The notes under the pieces were generated by a model. It saw nothing but the letters and a program-made list of their open reading frames with translations. It did not search any database and was not told the DNA's origin. A DNA stretch of 64,000 nt from CBDFNN01 sp965250215 (GTDB taxonomy: Bacteria; Bacteroidota; Rhodothermia; Rhodothermales; DATKEJ01), in NCBI GenBank assembly GCA_965250215.1, contig CBDFNN010000004.1:1240001-1304000 (forward strand), read 5' to 3'. The position numbers and the translations under genes are program-made. This document shows, in pieces, positions 17,632 to 26,982 of this stretch. Positions within the stretch are counted from its first letter, which is position 1, and every line of letters begins with the position of its first letter.

Positions 17632-19128
17632 TTAAGCCAGCAGCCCTTTTACGACTTTGCCACTAACATCCGTAAGCCGGTAATCGCGACCCTGGAATTT
17701 GTATGTAAACTTTTCATGGTCGAAGCCCAACTGATGCAAGATTGTAGCTTGCATGTCGTGGACGTGGACAGGATTCTTGGTAACGCTATATCCGATCGGG
17801 TCTGTCTCACCATAGGAAATACCAGGCTCAAAACCGCCCCCGGCGACAAACCAGGTGAAGCAGTCCGTGTGATGATCCCTTCCAACAAAAGGATTGTCCT
17901 GACCGCTCCGATTTTCCAACATCGGCGTCCGGCCAAATTCACCGCCCCAGACGACAATAGTGTCTTCCAGGAGCCCACGTTGCTTTAGATCTTTGATTAA
18001 TGCCGCTACAGGTTGGTCCAATTCGCCACATTTCTTCTTAAATCCTGTCAATAGACCTTCGCTCGCCCCAGCACCATGTGCATCCCATCCCCAATCAAAG
18101 ATCTGAACAAAACGAACTCCCTGTTCAACGAGACGTCGTGCTAGAAGGCAATTGTTGGCAAGACTGGTCTTGCCTGGCTCAACACCATACATCTCTTGGA
18201 TGTAATCGGGCTCTTTTGAGATGTCCATGACCTCTGGTACGGACATTTGCATTCTGTAAGCTAGTTCATATTGAGAGATCCGAGTCAATATCTCAGGATC
18301 GCCAATCTCTTCGTATTGCTTCGCATTGATCTCGTTAATGGCGTAGATCGCCTTTCGGCGCATACTTCTCGATACCCCTTCTGGATTGGAGGCATAAAGA
18401 ACTGGATCGCCTTCCGATCTACATTGAACCCCTTGGTAGACCGAAGGAAGAAATCCGCTACCGAAAACACTCCTACCTGCATCTGGTTGAACACCACCCG
18501 ACAACAGGACAACAAATCCAGGTAAATCCTGATTGTCCGTTCCGAGGCCATAGGTTACCCAAGATCCCATGCTTGGCCGACCCAGTCGAGGTCCACCCGT
18601 ATGGATTAGGAGTTGCGCTGGAGCATGATTGAATTGATCTGTTTGCATGGAGTGGACAAAGGTGAGGTCGTCTACCACACCGGAAAGATTTGGCAGTAAC
18701 TCTGACATCCACTTACCAGATTCACCAAACTGCCTGAACTTGTATTGCGGTCCCAACATTTTCGGGACTCCTTGAATGAAGGGAAATTGCTTTCCTTCTA
18801 TCAAAGATGGTGGACAAAGCTGGCCGTCTAATTTGGCGAGCTCGGGTTTGTAGTCAAACATCTCCAGCTGCGATGGCGCACCGGCCATATGAAGGAATAT
18901 GACACTTTTAGCTTTGGCTGCGTAGGGAGGCGCAAGAACTGCAAGAGGATTAGCCGAATCGCGAATGATTTTGTCGTCGCCAAAGAGGCTCGATGGACCG
19001 AGGAGACTAGACATCCCCATCGCACCTAAGCCTGTGGCACATTGCCGGAGAAAATGTCGACGTGTTTCTAGCTCAAGCCGTCTATCAATCGCTTCTTGAA
19101 ATATGTTTTTGTTTTTTGAGATAGCCAT
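17632..19128 (-). CDS. DUF1501 protein (operon 2)
   Basis: 498 residues. Tat-type start: 'TRRHFLRQCATGLGAMGMSSLLG' preceded by a basic 21-residue head. The DUF1501 core shows 'SVIFLHMAGAPSQLEMFDYKPEL', 'RPSMGSWVTYGLGTDN', 'ARRLVEQGVRFVQIFDWGWDAHG', 'WGGEFGRTPM' and 'GRDYRLTDVSGKVV'. Closer in wording to the operon 3 copy than to the operon 1 copy. It begins one base after the stop of the DUF1553 gene, so the two are translated as a pair. Exported protein of unknown activity, probably partner of the haem protein upstream. Confidence 0.9.
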   Translation of the reverse strand: MAISKNKNIFQEAIDRRLELETRRHFLRQCATGLGAMGMSSLLGPSSLFGDDKIIRDSANPLAVLAPPYAAKAKSVIFLHMAGAPSQLEMFDYKPELAKLDGQLCPPSLIEGKQFPFIQGVPKMLGPQYKFRQFGESGKWMSELLPNLSGVVDDLTFVHSMQTDQFNHAPAQLLIHTGGPRLGRPSMGSWVTYGLGTDNQDLPGFVVLLSGGVQPDAGRSVFGSGFLPSVYQGVQCRSEGDPVLYASNPEGVSRSMRRKAIYAINEINAKQYEEIGDPEILTRISQYELAYRMQMSVPEVMDISKEPDYIQEMYGVEPGKTSLANNCLLARRLVEQGVRFVQIFDWGWDAHGAGASEGLLTGFKKKCGELDQPVAALIKDLKQRGLLEDTIVVWGGEFGRTPMLENRSGQDNPFVGRDHHTDCFTWFVAGGGFEPGISYGETDPIGYSVTKNPVHVHDMQATILHQLGFDHEKFTYKFQGRDYRLTDVSGKVVKGLLA

Positions 19129-19129
19129 T

Positions 19130-21628
19130 CTACTTCATAATAACAGAATCGAGATTGAGTATTACATTCCCAACAGTTGCTAATGCTTTCATTTCCCTAG
19201 GTCCCCAGGAGCTATAGGCTTTTATCGCTTGCTCGGTGTTTTGGCCGAGTGCCTCGTGATAAATTTCGACGAGCGTTTTGAGCTCTGGCCCATTCGGCTC
19301 GTGCATCATGGTCAAACGATATCCTGTCCGAGCTAGCTCTTCAATACTATCAGATCTACTTTCCGATTTCATTCTATTTGCCAAGGCCTCAGCAGCTTCT
19401 ACATAAACTGGATCATTAAGGGTGACCAAAGCCTGAAGGGGCGTGTTTGTTTGAATGCGTCTTGAGACGCAGAACTCTCTGCTTACTCCATCAAAACTCA
19501 GAAGAGAGGGATAGGGTACCGTTCGTCGCCAGAAGGTATAGAGACCTCGTCGATATTGATCCTCGCCTTCGCTTTTGATCCATCGTAGTCCGCTGTAGGG
19601 ATTTTTCCAAAGACCATCCGGCTGTTCTGGCATCACGCTGGGCCCGAATTTCTTAGCACTCAACAATCCTGACACGGCCAAAGCTTGGTCTCGGATCATT
19701 TCTGCCGTAAGTCGCAGACGAGGTCCACGAGCTAAAAGTCGATTTTTAGGGTCATCCAGATATTCTTCCCTAGATGCCGTGGAACTCTGCCTATAGGTCG
19801 CACTAAGGACGATCTGACGAAGCAGCTTCTTGACGCTCCATCCGTGCTCGTGTACAAATTCCTTTGCTAACCATTCCAATAAATCGGGATGCGATGGAAG
19901 AAATCCTTGACTTCCGAAATCTTCTAGAGTCTCCACAAGGCCAGTGCCAAAGAGCTGCTCCCAAAAGCGATTCACGGTAACGCGAGCTGTGAGAGCATTT
20001 TCATCGTCAAGCATCCACTTTGCAAATCCGAGGCGATTGTTTGGAAAATTTGAGTCGAATGCGAGGAGAGCCTTTGGTGTCTCTGCCTCGACTTGTATGC
20101 CCGGAACAAGAAAATTACCACGTTCCAATACGCGAGTCGTTCGTCTTTTACCAATTGGCAACTCGCTTAGGACACCAGTCGAAGACTTGGCTGTGCTTCG
20201 GACAGATCTGTAGTGCTTACGCCGCCTCTCAACGATGGCTTCGAGCTCAGGACTGATGCTAGCAAAATGCTCCCTCATCCGATCAAGGTCTTTATCGTCG
20301 AGAAGACTATCGGGTTTTTGAACGATTCTTACGAGATCGCGAGGAATGATTTTACCTCTGAAGAGTGGTGGCACACCGGCCGAATCGATCCGACTAAGAA
20401 GGCTTGATCGCCATTCATTCATTTTCAATTCCAAGTCCAGTCTCTCAAACTCGGTCTCAATTAGCTCATCCGCCGTAGTGAATTCAGAAAGTTGTTTGAG
20501 CCCTTCTATTTTATCCTCCTCATCGAATTCGTAGAACACAGGACTCTCATCACTTTTGTCGTAGTCGGCAGTATTATTGAAAAAGGCATAGCTCTGGTAA
20601 TATTCCTCAGCGCGGAATGGGTCGTAGGGATGTCCGTGACATTGAACACAAGCCATCGTGGTCCCTTGCCACACTTCAAAAGTGGTATTTACTCGATCTA
20701 TGACGGCCGCAACTCGGAACTCCTCATCATCAGTTCCTCCCTCGGTATTTGTCATTGTATTACGATGGAAGGCTGTTGCCAGAATCTGATTATCGCTTGG
20801 GTTGGGGAGAAGGTCTCCGGCCAACTGCTCGATTGAGAATTGATCGAATGGCATATCATTGTCAAAGGCAGCGATGACCCAATCACGATATCTCCAGTGG
20901 CTTCGTGCATCGTCCTTCTCGTAGCCCTGCGAATCAGCGTATCGAGCCAAGTCGAGCCAAAGACTTGCCCAGCGTTCTCCGTAACTTGGACTCGCGAGTA
21001 GTTGGTCAACAAATGCAGAGTATTTATCGTCTGAAAAATCCGAGCAGACCTTTTGGACGTCACGATAATCCGGTGGAAGGCCTTTTAGATCCAAACTCAC
21101 TCGACGAAGCAGGACAGGGCAATCGGCTTCTTCCTTTGGTGACATCCCAAGGGCATCGAGTTTAGCAAGATTGAATAGATCAATCTGACTCTTGGCCCAA
21201 GCATTTTCTGAACTAGCCGGCGTCAAGGTTTGAAAGTCAGCATAGGCCCAATGCTGCTCCCACTCTGCACCCTGATCTATCCATTTCGTTAAGACTTCGA
21301 TCTCCTTTTTCGAGAGGGCGGGACCCTCAGGAGGCATGCGTTTTTCGGGATCGCCGTGGGATATTCTTCTTATGAGTTCTGAACCAGAAGCATCCTTGGG
21401 TACTATCGCAGAGAGGCCTGATTCTGCCAATCCCGTTGCGTCTTCTCGAAAAATGAGATTCAAATCGGAATATTCTTTGATCCCACCATGACATTTAACA
21501 CATCGATCGTTGATAATCGGGCGGATGTCATCATTAAAGGAAATTTCCTGTTCTGACCCACTACATCCCAAAAGTCCTAGGAGAAGACAGGCAAAAACGC
21601 AGAATAATATTGACTTAGGACTATTCAT
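19130..21628 (-). CDS. PSCyt1-DUF1549-DUF1553 cytochrome-like lipoprotein (operon 2)
   Basis: 832 residues, the compact form of the family: lipoprotein signal with 'LLGC' (Cys22), PSCyt1 with CVKCH at 43-47 and 'KRMPP', DUF1549 with 'LKGLPPDYRDV', 'YGERWASLWLDLARYADSQGYE' and the second haem motif CVQCH at 327-331, then directly DUF1553 ('ARVTVNRFWEQLFGTGLVETLEDFGSQG', 'ATYRQSS', 'NTPLQALVTLNDPVYVEAA'). It lacks the central insert present in the operon 1 and 3 copies. First gene of a two-gene operon with DUF1501; divergent from a T9SS-cargo beta-helix gene with 81 bases between starts. Confidence 0.9.
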   Translation of the reverse strand: MNSPKSILFCVFACLLLGLLGCSGSEQEISFNDDIRPIINDRCVKCHGGIKEYSDLNLIFREDATGLAESGLSAIVPKDASGSELIRRISHGDPEKRMPPEGPALSKKEIEVLTKWIDQGAEWEQHWAYADFQTLTPASSENAWAKSQIDLFNLAKLDALGMSPKEEADCPVLLRRVSLDLKGLPPDYRDVQKVCSDFSDDKYSAFVDQLLASPSYGERWASLWLDLARYADSQGYEKDDARSHWRYRDWVIAAFDNDMPFDQFSIEQLAGDLLPNPSDNQILATAFHRNTMTNTEGGTDDEEFRVAAVIDRVNTTFEVWQGTTMACVQCHGHPYDPFRAEEYYQSYAFFNNTADYDKSDESPVFYEFDEEDKIEGLKQLSEFTTADELIETEFERLDLELKMNEWRSSLLSRIDSAGVPPLFRGKIIPRDLVRIVQKPDSLLDDKDLDRMREHFASISPELEAIVERRRKHYRSVRSTAKSSTGVLSELPIGKRRTTRVLERGNFLVPGIQVEAETPKALLAFDSNFPNNRLGFAKWMLDDENALTARVTVNRFWEQLFGTGLVETLEDFGSQGFLPSHPDLLEWLAKEFVHEHGWSVKKLLRQIVLSATYRQSSTASREEYLDDPKNRLLARGPRLRLTAEMIRDQALAVSGLLSAKKFGPSVMPEQPDGLWKNPYSGLRWIKSEGEDQYRRGLYTFWRRTVPYPSLLSFDGVSREFCVSRRIQTNTPLQALVTLNDPVYVEAAEALANRMKSESRSDSIEELARTGYRLTMMHEPNGPELKTLVEIYHEALGQNTEQAIKAYSSWGPREMKALATVGNVILNLDSVIMK

Positions 21629-21709
21629 TTCACATCTTATGGAGAGTCGGGATTGATTTAGCCATCAAAATCCCGTGTCGACTGCACCGTCAAAATGTAA
21701 GGTCTTGCA

Positions 21710-23341
21710 ATGCTTGTAAAAAGTATTTTTACAACAGTTTTTCTATTAACTATTAGTATTTCCTCTCTTCGCGCCGACACTATCGTGGTTTCGAACACCA
21801 ATGATGCCGGCCCAGGCTCACTTCGAGAGGCTCTCGCGTTGGTAGATCATGGTGACGAAATAGTTTTCGAAGCCGGAGTTAGTGGGACGATCGTGCTGAC
21901 TTCAGGGTCGCTAAGGGTCGATAAGTCGGTAACTCTGGTTGGCCCTGGAGCTTCATCTTTGGCGGTCAGTGGTGACGGACAATTTGTAGTTTTGGAGATA
22001 GAGCCCGCGGTAGATGTTGTTATTCGAGGCTTAAAGATTACGGATGGGGTATCAACTTCTAGCGGATCAGGCATCAATATCAGTAGTTCCGAGATCGCTC
22101 GGAAGGTTATTCTGGAATCGCTTCATGTGACGGGAAACCAGGGAATAGGTATTGACTCTGGCTACAGCTTCACAGATACGCTGAGGGTAGAAAACTCAAC
22201 TATTTCAAACAATTCGATGGGGATACAATCATTTCTCAGTTTGGTTGTTGTCAATTCAACAATATCGGGGAATTTAAACGGCGGGGTTTGGGCATATGAT
22301 TTATACAGTGCAGAACAACCGTTTCCAGATATCGGTTGCGTCATAACTCAAGAAGCATCAACGACGGTACTATTTTCTACTATCGTGGGAAATGATACGG
22401 ACCTGTACATTAATGGAGATATCCCCTTATGTGATCAGAGTGATTTTATCATAAACCCAGGGCGAATAGATGGATCGATTATTGGGCATACTGCGGTCTA
22501 TGGTATTTTCACTGGCGGAATGAACTTGAGCTTCTCCACCGAAGCCTTTTCCTATACAGTCGGTGGTATTGAAGTAGACAATCTTCGGCTTAATCCTCTT
22601 GCGAATAATGGAGGTGAAACACCGACTCATTCCCTAAAGGTGGGAAGTCCTGCCAGGGATCTTATCCCTCAAGGATCTTGCGATCTTCTTGTTGATCAAC
22701 GAGGACTAATGCGACCTGTGGATGGCACAGGAGATGGAAGTGCCCTCTGCGACGCTGGAGCCTTGGAGGCTCAATCCCCATTGCCTGTCGAGCTATCGAG
22801 GTTTAGAGCCCAGGTGATTGACAATCGAATAAATCTATCCTGGAGGACTCTGAGCGAGACCAACAATATGGGTTTCTTCGTTGAGCTTAATAACCTAGAT
22901 GATTTGTGGAAAGATGTCGCATTTGTCGAAGGTGGAGCGACTAGCTCAATCGAGCAGAGCTATTCAGCCGAGATCAAAAACATGAGCGCTGGAGTGCATC
23001 GAATTCGATTGCGCCAAATTGATTTCGATGGTTCTGAGAGTCTAAGCGAGGTACTCACAATACATATCGATATTCCGGATGAGCACTTGTTGCAAGATGT
23101 CTATCCAAATCCTTTCGGTACCTCATTGACTGTTATTCTCTCTCCAGCAATACGGGAGCAAATGAGCATTTCCCTCTTTGATCAACTAGGGCGAATGGTT
23201 CACGAAGAAGAACTAGGCATCCTCCCGGCCGGACTAAGGCAGAAAATTTTGATCTCCGATCTGGACCTAGTTCCAGGTAGCTACTATTTGCGAGTAGAAG
23301 GAGAAGGACAACACTCGATGCGTGTTTTAATCAAGCAATAG
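21710..23341 (+). CDS. Secreted beta-helix protein with T9SS sorting domain
   Basis: 543 residues. Signal peptide (1-22, ...LRA-DT), a choice-of-anchor-Q/pectate-lyase-like right-handed beta-helix (about 24-350) opening with 'TNDAGPGSLREALALV', a 'GAL' closing element, the 'LPVELSRFRAQV' beta-sandwich module (about 362-460) and a type A T9SS C-terminal domain ('VYPNPFGTSLTV', 'SISLFDQLGRMV', ending 'RVLIKQ'). Expected to cross the outer membrane by the type IX system and stay cell-attached. The TTG/ATG choice is clear: ATG 21710 directly precedes the signal peptide. Ligand or glycan target cannot be read from sequence. Confidence 0.85.
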   Translation: MLVKSIFTTVFLLTISISSLRADTIVVSNTNDAGPGSLREALALVDHGDEIVFEAGVSGTIVLTSGSLRVDKSVTLVGPGASSLAVSGDGQFVVLEIEPAVDVVIRGLKITDGVSTSSGSGINISSSEIARKVILESLHVTGNQGIGIDSGYSFTDTLRVENSTISNNSMGIQSFLSLVVVNSTISGNLNGGVWAYDLYSAEQPFPDIGCVITQEASTTVLFSTIVGNDTDLYINGDIPLCDQSDFIINPGRIDGSIIGHTAVYGIFTGGMNLSFSTEAFSYTVGGIEVDNLRLNPLANNGGETPTHSLKVGSPARDLIPQGSCDLLVDQRGLMRPVDGTGDGSALCDAGALEAQSPLPVELSRFRAQVIDNRINLSWRTLSETNNMGFFVELNNLDDLWKDVAFVEGGATSSIEQSYSAEIKNMSAGVHRIRLRQIDFDGSESLSEVLTIHIDIPDEHLLQDVYPNPFGTSLTVILSPAIREQMSISLFDQLGRMVHEEELGILPAGLRQKILISDLDLVPGSYYLRVEGEGQHSMRVLIKQ

Positions 23342-23421
23342 GCGTATTTCAAAGCTCTAATTCGATGCAAAAATATGATTCAAATTCTAGCATCACTCAA
23401 TCCCTTGATCACGAAAGACTG

Positions 23422-24126
23422 CTAGGCGTCGCAGACCGCACAGATCACATTTGGATGGTCCCACAAGACTGATCCCGGAAAGTGTGACGATACTTTTCCT
23501 TTCATCAATTGATCGAAGGCCGCCTTCTTGTGAGCTCCGCTAACAAGAAGCAAGACAAGTTTAGATTCAAGTATGTCTTGAATCCCAAGTGTCACACCTT
23601 GTGTCGGCTTGGGCTCGATGTCTAACACCATGGCGTGCTGCTGTGTCACTTCGTTGAGTTCAGCAACATGAGCTCTTGGAGTAAGAATTTCCGCCGGCTC
23701 GTTGAATCCGAGATGCCCGTTTAGTCCAAGTCCGAGAAGGCAGATATCAATGGGACCCGCTTGGTCCAATTTCTCAGAAACCGAGTCACATAAACTCTGA
23801 GGATCAGAGTGGTCTCCCTCAAAACTGATGTAGTTGTCTTGAGACATCCCAAGCGGACCAACGAGATACATTCTTAAATAAGAGCGGCAGCTTGCCTCGT
23901 TGCCGTCCGGTATTCCAAGCCATTCATCGAGCTGAATCATTCGCATCTGATCGAAATGCCCAGGACGCGCCCGGGCTTCTTCGATTAAATACTGATAGCT
24001 GAGCGTTGGAGTAGAACCCGTCGCGCAGCAGAGGAGAAGGTCTGGCTTTTCAGCCACAGCCTCGGTCAATTGAGTGGCTGTCCATCGAGAAAGTTCTTCG
24101 TGCGACTGGAAGGACTCGATGTTCAT
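23422..24126 (-). CDS. Galactosamine/glucosamine-6-phosphate isomerase (AgaI-like)
   Basis: 234 residues. Member of the NagB/RpiA/6-phosphogluconolactonase fold: 'LLCCATGSTPTLSYQYL' phosphate loop, 'MIQLDEWLGIPDGNEASCRSYL', 'GLGLNGHLGFNEPAE', 'VTLGIQDILES' and 'LLLVSGAHKKAAF'. The LDEW motif and 'SCRSYLRMYLVGPLG' wording resemble AgaI, the galactosamine-6-phosphate deaminase/isomerase, more than NagB (which has MDEYVGL). It converts amino-sugar phosphate to keto-sugar phosphate and ammonia in the cytoplasm. No other amino-sugar gene is nearby. It sits downstream of two cyclophilin genes on the same strand with a repeat-derived hairpin between. Confidence 0.8.
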   Translation of the reverse strand: MNIESFQSHEELSRWTATQLTEAVAEKPDLLLCCATGSTPTLSYQYLIEEARARPGHFDQMRMIQLDEWLGIPDGNEASCRSYLRMYLVGPLGMSQDNYISFEGDHSDPQSLCDSVSEKLDQAGPIDICLLGLGLNGHLGFNEPAEILTPRAHVAELNEVTQQHAMVLDIEPKPTQGVTLGIQDILESKLVLLLVSGAHKKAAFDQLMKGKVSSHFPGSVLWDHPNVICAVCDA

Positions 24127-24129
24127 CGG

Positions 24130-24201
24130 TGATGCGTAATGTGTTGTGCGTGATGAGTTGGTAAAGAGAATAACTCATCACCCAAAACCCATCACACAAA
24201 A
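24130..24201. repeat. TGATGNG/CCCAAAA heptamer repeats forming a hairpin
   Basis: Left block: TGATGCG, TAATGTG, TTGTGCG, TGATGAG (24130-24157). Right block: CTCATCA, CCCAAAA, CCCATCA, CACAAAA (24174-24201). TGATGAGTT (24151-24159) and AACTCATCA (24172-24180) pair perfectly around a 12-base loop, so the intergenic repeat could act as a terminator-like hairpin between the two minus-strand genes. Confidence 0.6.
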
Positions 24202-24207
24202 CTGATT

Positions 24208-24720
24208 CTAGCTTTCGCTGACTGTGACTGTAGTCATTCGGTCGCCGCCTTCAATTGCATCGACCACATCTTGTCCGGAAGTCACTTTTCCGAAGACAGT
24301 GTGCCGGCCATCCAAGTGGGGAGTCGCGAGGTGTGTTATGAAAAATTGAGATCCATTTGTGTTTGGCCCAGCATTGGCCATCGAAATGACTTTTGGCTCG
24401 TGCCGTAGTGGGTTGCCATCGCACTCATCTTGAAAGTTGTAACCTGGGCCACCACGTCCGGTGCCGGTCGGATCGCCGCCTTGGACCATGAAGTTTGCGA
24501 TGACTCGGTGGAATACAACGCCGTCATAGAATCCATCCTTGGCTAGAAAGACGAAATTATTCACTGTAATCGGAGCGTGCTCTGGGTAAAGATCAAGAAC
24601 GATGTCACCTTTGTTGGTCGAAATTGTGACGCTGTAGTTTCCCTTTGGATCAATTACCATTTCTGGCGCGGAGTCATATTCTTGCATAAAGTCTTTTTGC
24701 TGTTTGTGGTTGGTTGCCAA
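24208..24720 (-). CDS. Cyclophilin-type peptidyl-prolyl isomerase, cytoplasmic
   Basis: 170 residues, a canonical bacterial cyclophilin: 'GDIVLDLYPEHAPITVNNFVFLA', the active-site 'FHRVIANFMVQGGDPTGTG' and 'GSQFFITHLATPHLDGRHTVFGKV'. Catalytic Arg and the substrate-binding Phe/His/Gln set are present. No signal peptide, so it acts in the cytoplasm on protein folding. The alternative ATG at 24687 (MQEYDSAPEM...) is equally possible, as neither has a clear ribosome-binding site. Followed by the repeat-rich hairpin and the AgaI-like gene. Confidence 0.9.
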   Translation of the reverse strand: MATNHKQQKDFMQEYDSAPEMVIDPKGNYSVTISTNKGDIVLDLYPEHAPITVNNFVFLAKDGFYDGVVFHRVIANFMVQGGDPTGTGRGGPGYNFQDECDGNPLRHEPKVISMANAGPNTNGSQFFITHLATPHLDGRHTVFGKVTSGQDVVDAIEGGDRMTTVTVSES

Positions 24721-24797
24721 TCGATACTCTCTAATACAATGTTTGTCTCAGAAATCGATTGAAAATGTGGCTAATTAGAAGTCCTTGACTATGAGAA

Positions 24798-25715
24798 TCA
24801 GTCTTTGAGCCGAACTGGAATGGGCATTTGACAAAGATCGACGTAGTTTGGACGATAGAAAAAGAAATCTTCCGGCCGATTGCGTCGCGATTCTAGTAAT
24901 TCGGTAAATAGTCTGGAGTTGGTATCGAATATCTCAAGATCGAGACGTTCTTTTGGATCAAGATCAGCCGCAACTCTCATCGATAGAATCGGAGTTCTCT
25001 CTGAAGTGTTTTCGATTACTCCTCCACTTGTTGGAGATGCTCGCTTTATTGATTGCAGATACTCCATTCCCCAGATGATGCGACCGATCACTGTAAGATT
25101 TCTGTCCAGATAGCGCTGTGGCTGTAGGGTAAAATAAATGGTCGCAGATGCACTGTTGGCGCTAGTGCCCCGTGCAAATGCGAGGCTCCCTGCGCAATGA
25201 GCAAGCCAAATACGGCCCTCCTTTTGGTCCCGTGCTGCAGGAAGTCCATCAACGAATCCGGCCTGGTCGGAGTAGCCATCGATGTTACCTAGCCGAGTAA
25301 AATCTAGATCTCGGGGCATGAGCTCATCAAACTCTGCCATGAGCGAGTCTTTGGTAGAGCCAAGTGAACGCTCTTCGCCACTTGCCCCTGCTTGGGCCAC
25401 GAATCCCTCAATGACGCGGTAGAAGGTAAGTCCATCGAAATATCCTTCCCTTGCGAGTAATCTAATTTGTGCCGTGTGATTGGGTGCTAAGTATGGAGAA
25501 AGCGCAACGACGATTCTGCCATCTGGAACATCGAGGTACAACGTATTCTCTGGGTCCAAGTCGGTCCAGTCAGTGGGTGAAGATATTCGAAGTATTTCCG
25601 ATTGTGATCGAGGCGTATTCTTCCCAATATTACTTGCGAATCCCTGTTCGGAATTTTTTTTGCTGGCCGTGCATGCAGATGAGAGGACGATTAATATTAG
25701 AGCTAAATATTTCAT
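24798..25715 (-). CDS. Divergent cyclophilin-like lipoprotein
   Basis: 305 residues from ATG 25715, which begins a lipoprotein signal (MKYLALILIV, lipobox SSAC, Cys15); the earlier ATG at 25745 adds ten residues before it. A cyclophilin fold with modifications: 'LYLDVPDGRIVVALSPYLAPNHTAQIRLLAREGYFDGLTF', then 'YRVIEGFVAQAG' in place of the usual FHR..QGGD, a long insert (about residues 110-150), then 'GSLAFARGTSANSASATIYFTLQPQRYLDRNLTVIGRI'. The catalytic Arg is kept but the His and GGD positions changed. Envelope-facing folding helper is the likely role. A ~75-residue C-terminal extension has no recognised domain. 77 bases upstream of the cytoplasmic cyclophilin. Confidence 0.8.
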   Translation of the reverse strand: MKYLALILIVLSSACTASKKNSEQGFASNIGKNTPRSQSEILRISSPTDWTDLDPENTLYLDVPDGRIVVALSPYLAPNHTAQIRLLAREGYFDGLTFYRVIEGFVAQAGASGEERSLGSTKDSLMAEFDELMPRDLDFTRLGNIDGYSDQAGFVDGLPAARDQKEGRIWLAHCAGSLAFARGTSANSASATIYFTLQPQRYLDRNLTVIGRIIWGMEYLQSIKRASPTSGGVIENTSERTPILSMRVAADLDPKERLDLEIFDTNSRLFTELLESRRNRPEDFFFYRPNYVDLCQMPIPVRLKD

Positions 25716-25820
25716 TTGCTTGCCAGTCGAGATATTTGCTAGCATATAATTTTTGTTGTTAGGATTAATATGCGGGCGCCCAGAGTCCTCTTTGTCTTCA
25801 ATACCGAAGGCACTGAATTC

Positions 25821-26918
25821 CTAATTGTCTTTGCGTGTAATCGCGTAGAGTTCGATCTGTTCGTTTTTTCCCCTTAGTTCAATTAGACCGAGTCCTCGAG
25901 AAGTGAAGTTGGAATCGAGTTCAAGAATTGCCAGTAACTGTCCAGAAATAAGAAGTTCTTCTTTCTTCTCGTTGCAAAGACTTTGAATTCGTGCCGTGGT
26001 GTTGAGGACATCTCCGGTAAATAGAATTTCTTTTTTCAGGCTACCTATTTCTCCTCCAGTGACTTGGCCATGATGGACTCCTGCTTTAAAACTTGGGGCC
26101 ACACCGTAAAACCCCATAAAATGTTCTTTTTCACTTTGGAGAACATCTTTCATGGCATAGAAACATCGAACAGGATCATCGGACCGTTTTTCTTTTCGAA
26201 CATTCCATGACAAAACCATTTCGTCACCTACATATTGGTAGATTTCTGCTCCGTATTTGATCAGAGGTCGAGAAATGACTTCGTAGTAATCTTTCAATAA
26301 ATCGAAGTACCGGACGTGACCCAGATTTTCGGCAATTGATGTCGAAGATCTCATATCAAGAAACATGAATACTCGATGCTCAATTTTGGGCTGATGATAC
26401 TGGCCGTAGAGGAAGCCCCTCAGGACATTGGGACCCATATAATTACTCACCTCAATGTAAAAGAGAGAGACCAATAAGGCGGCGGCGATGTATAGCTCGG
26501 TACTCCAGAAGGAATAGCTCGTAACAAAGGTTAGGAGATCGTTCCAAAGAACAGCATCACCGATCGAGACCCTAGGATCATTGAGGCGGTTTAGAAAAGT
26601 AGTTGCCAGGAGAAAGAAGATCATGACGCCAGCGTAGATTACGATCTTAAAGGCCGTCTTCTTGAGAAAAGTAACGTAGTCGAAGCGTTTTTGAAGATGA
26701 CGTACTTCCACATATCCTATGGCCAATCCTGCGATACCGGCATACATTGTCGTAAACAAAATATTTTGCTTGAAATCATAGGGGAGTCCAATGACTGGAT
26801 AAAACGGCAAGTCTCCCAGAAGACCTTTCTCGAGAATCGAATAAATAAGGGCTCCAAAAATCCATATCAATCCGAAGGGAATGATTTGAGATAGATCACG
26901 GCGAAGTTTTGGAGACAT
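25821..26918 (-). CDS. Membrane-bound class III adenylate/guanylate cyclase
   Basis: 365 residues. N-terminal half has about four to six membrane helices (residues 10-30, 45-67, 85-108, 125-155). The C-terminal catalytic domain (about 180-360) shows 'FLDMRSSTSIAENLG' and 'YQYVGDEMVLSWNV' (the two metal-binding aspartates), 'AGVHHGQVTGGEIGSLKKEILFTGDVLNTTARIQSL' with the transition-state Asn and Arg. It should make cAMP or cGMP at the inner membrane in response to an unknown membrane or periplasmic cue. Stands between the cyclophilins and the S9 peptidase, not obviously coupled to either. Confidence 0.88.
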   Translation of the reverse strand: MSPKLRRDLSQIIPFGLIWIFGALIYSILEKGLLGDLPFYPVIGLPYDFKQNILFTTMYAGIAGLAIGYVEVRHLQKRFDYVTFLKKTAFKIVIYAGVMIFFLLATTFLNRLNDPRVSIGDAVLWNDLLTFVTSYSFWSTELYIAAALLVSLFYIEVSNYMGPNVLRGFLYGQYHQPKIEHRVFMFLDMRSSTSIAENLGHVRYFDLLKDYYEVISRPLIKYGAEIYQYVGDEMVLSWNVRKEKRSDDPVRCFYAMKDVLQSEKEHFMGFYGVAPSFKAGVHHGQVTGGEIGSLKKEILFTGDVLNTTARIQSLCNEKKEELLISGQLLAILELDSNFTSRGLGLIELRGKNEQIELYAITRKDN

Positions 26919-26982
26919 TTTGTGGCCGTTGATTGATTACCGCCAAGCCTCGGGGTCGGGCCTTAAAATTATTGATTGCCTG

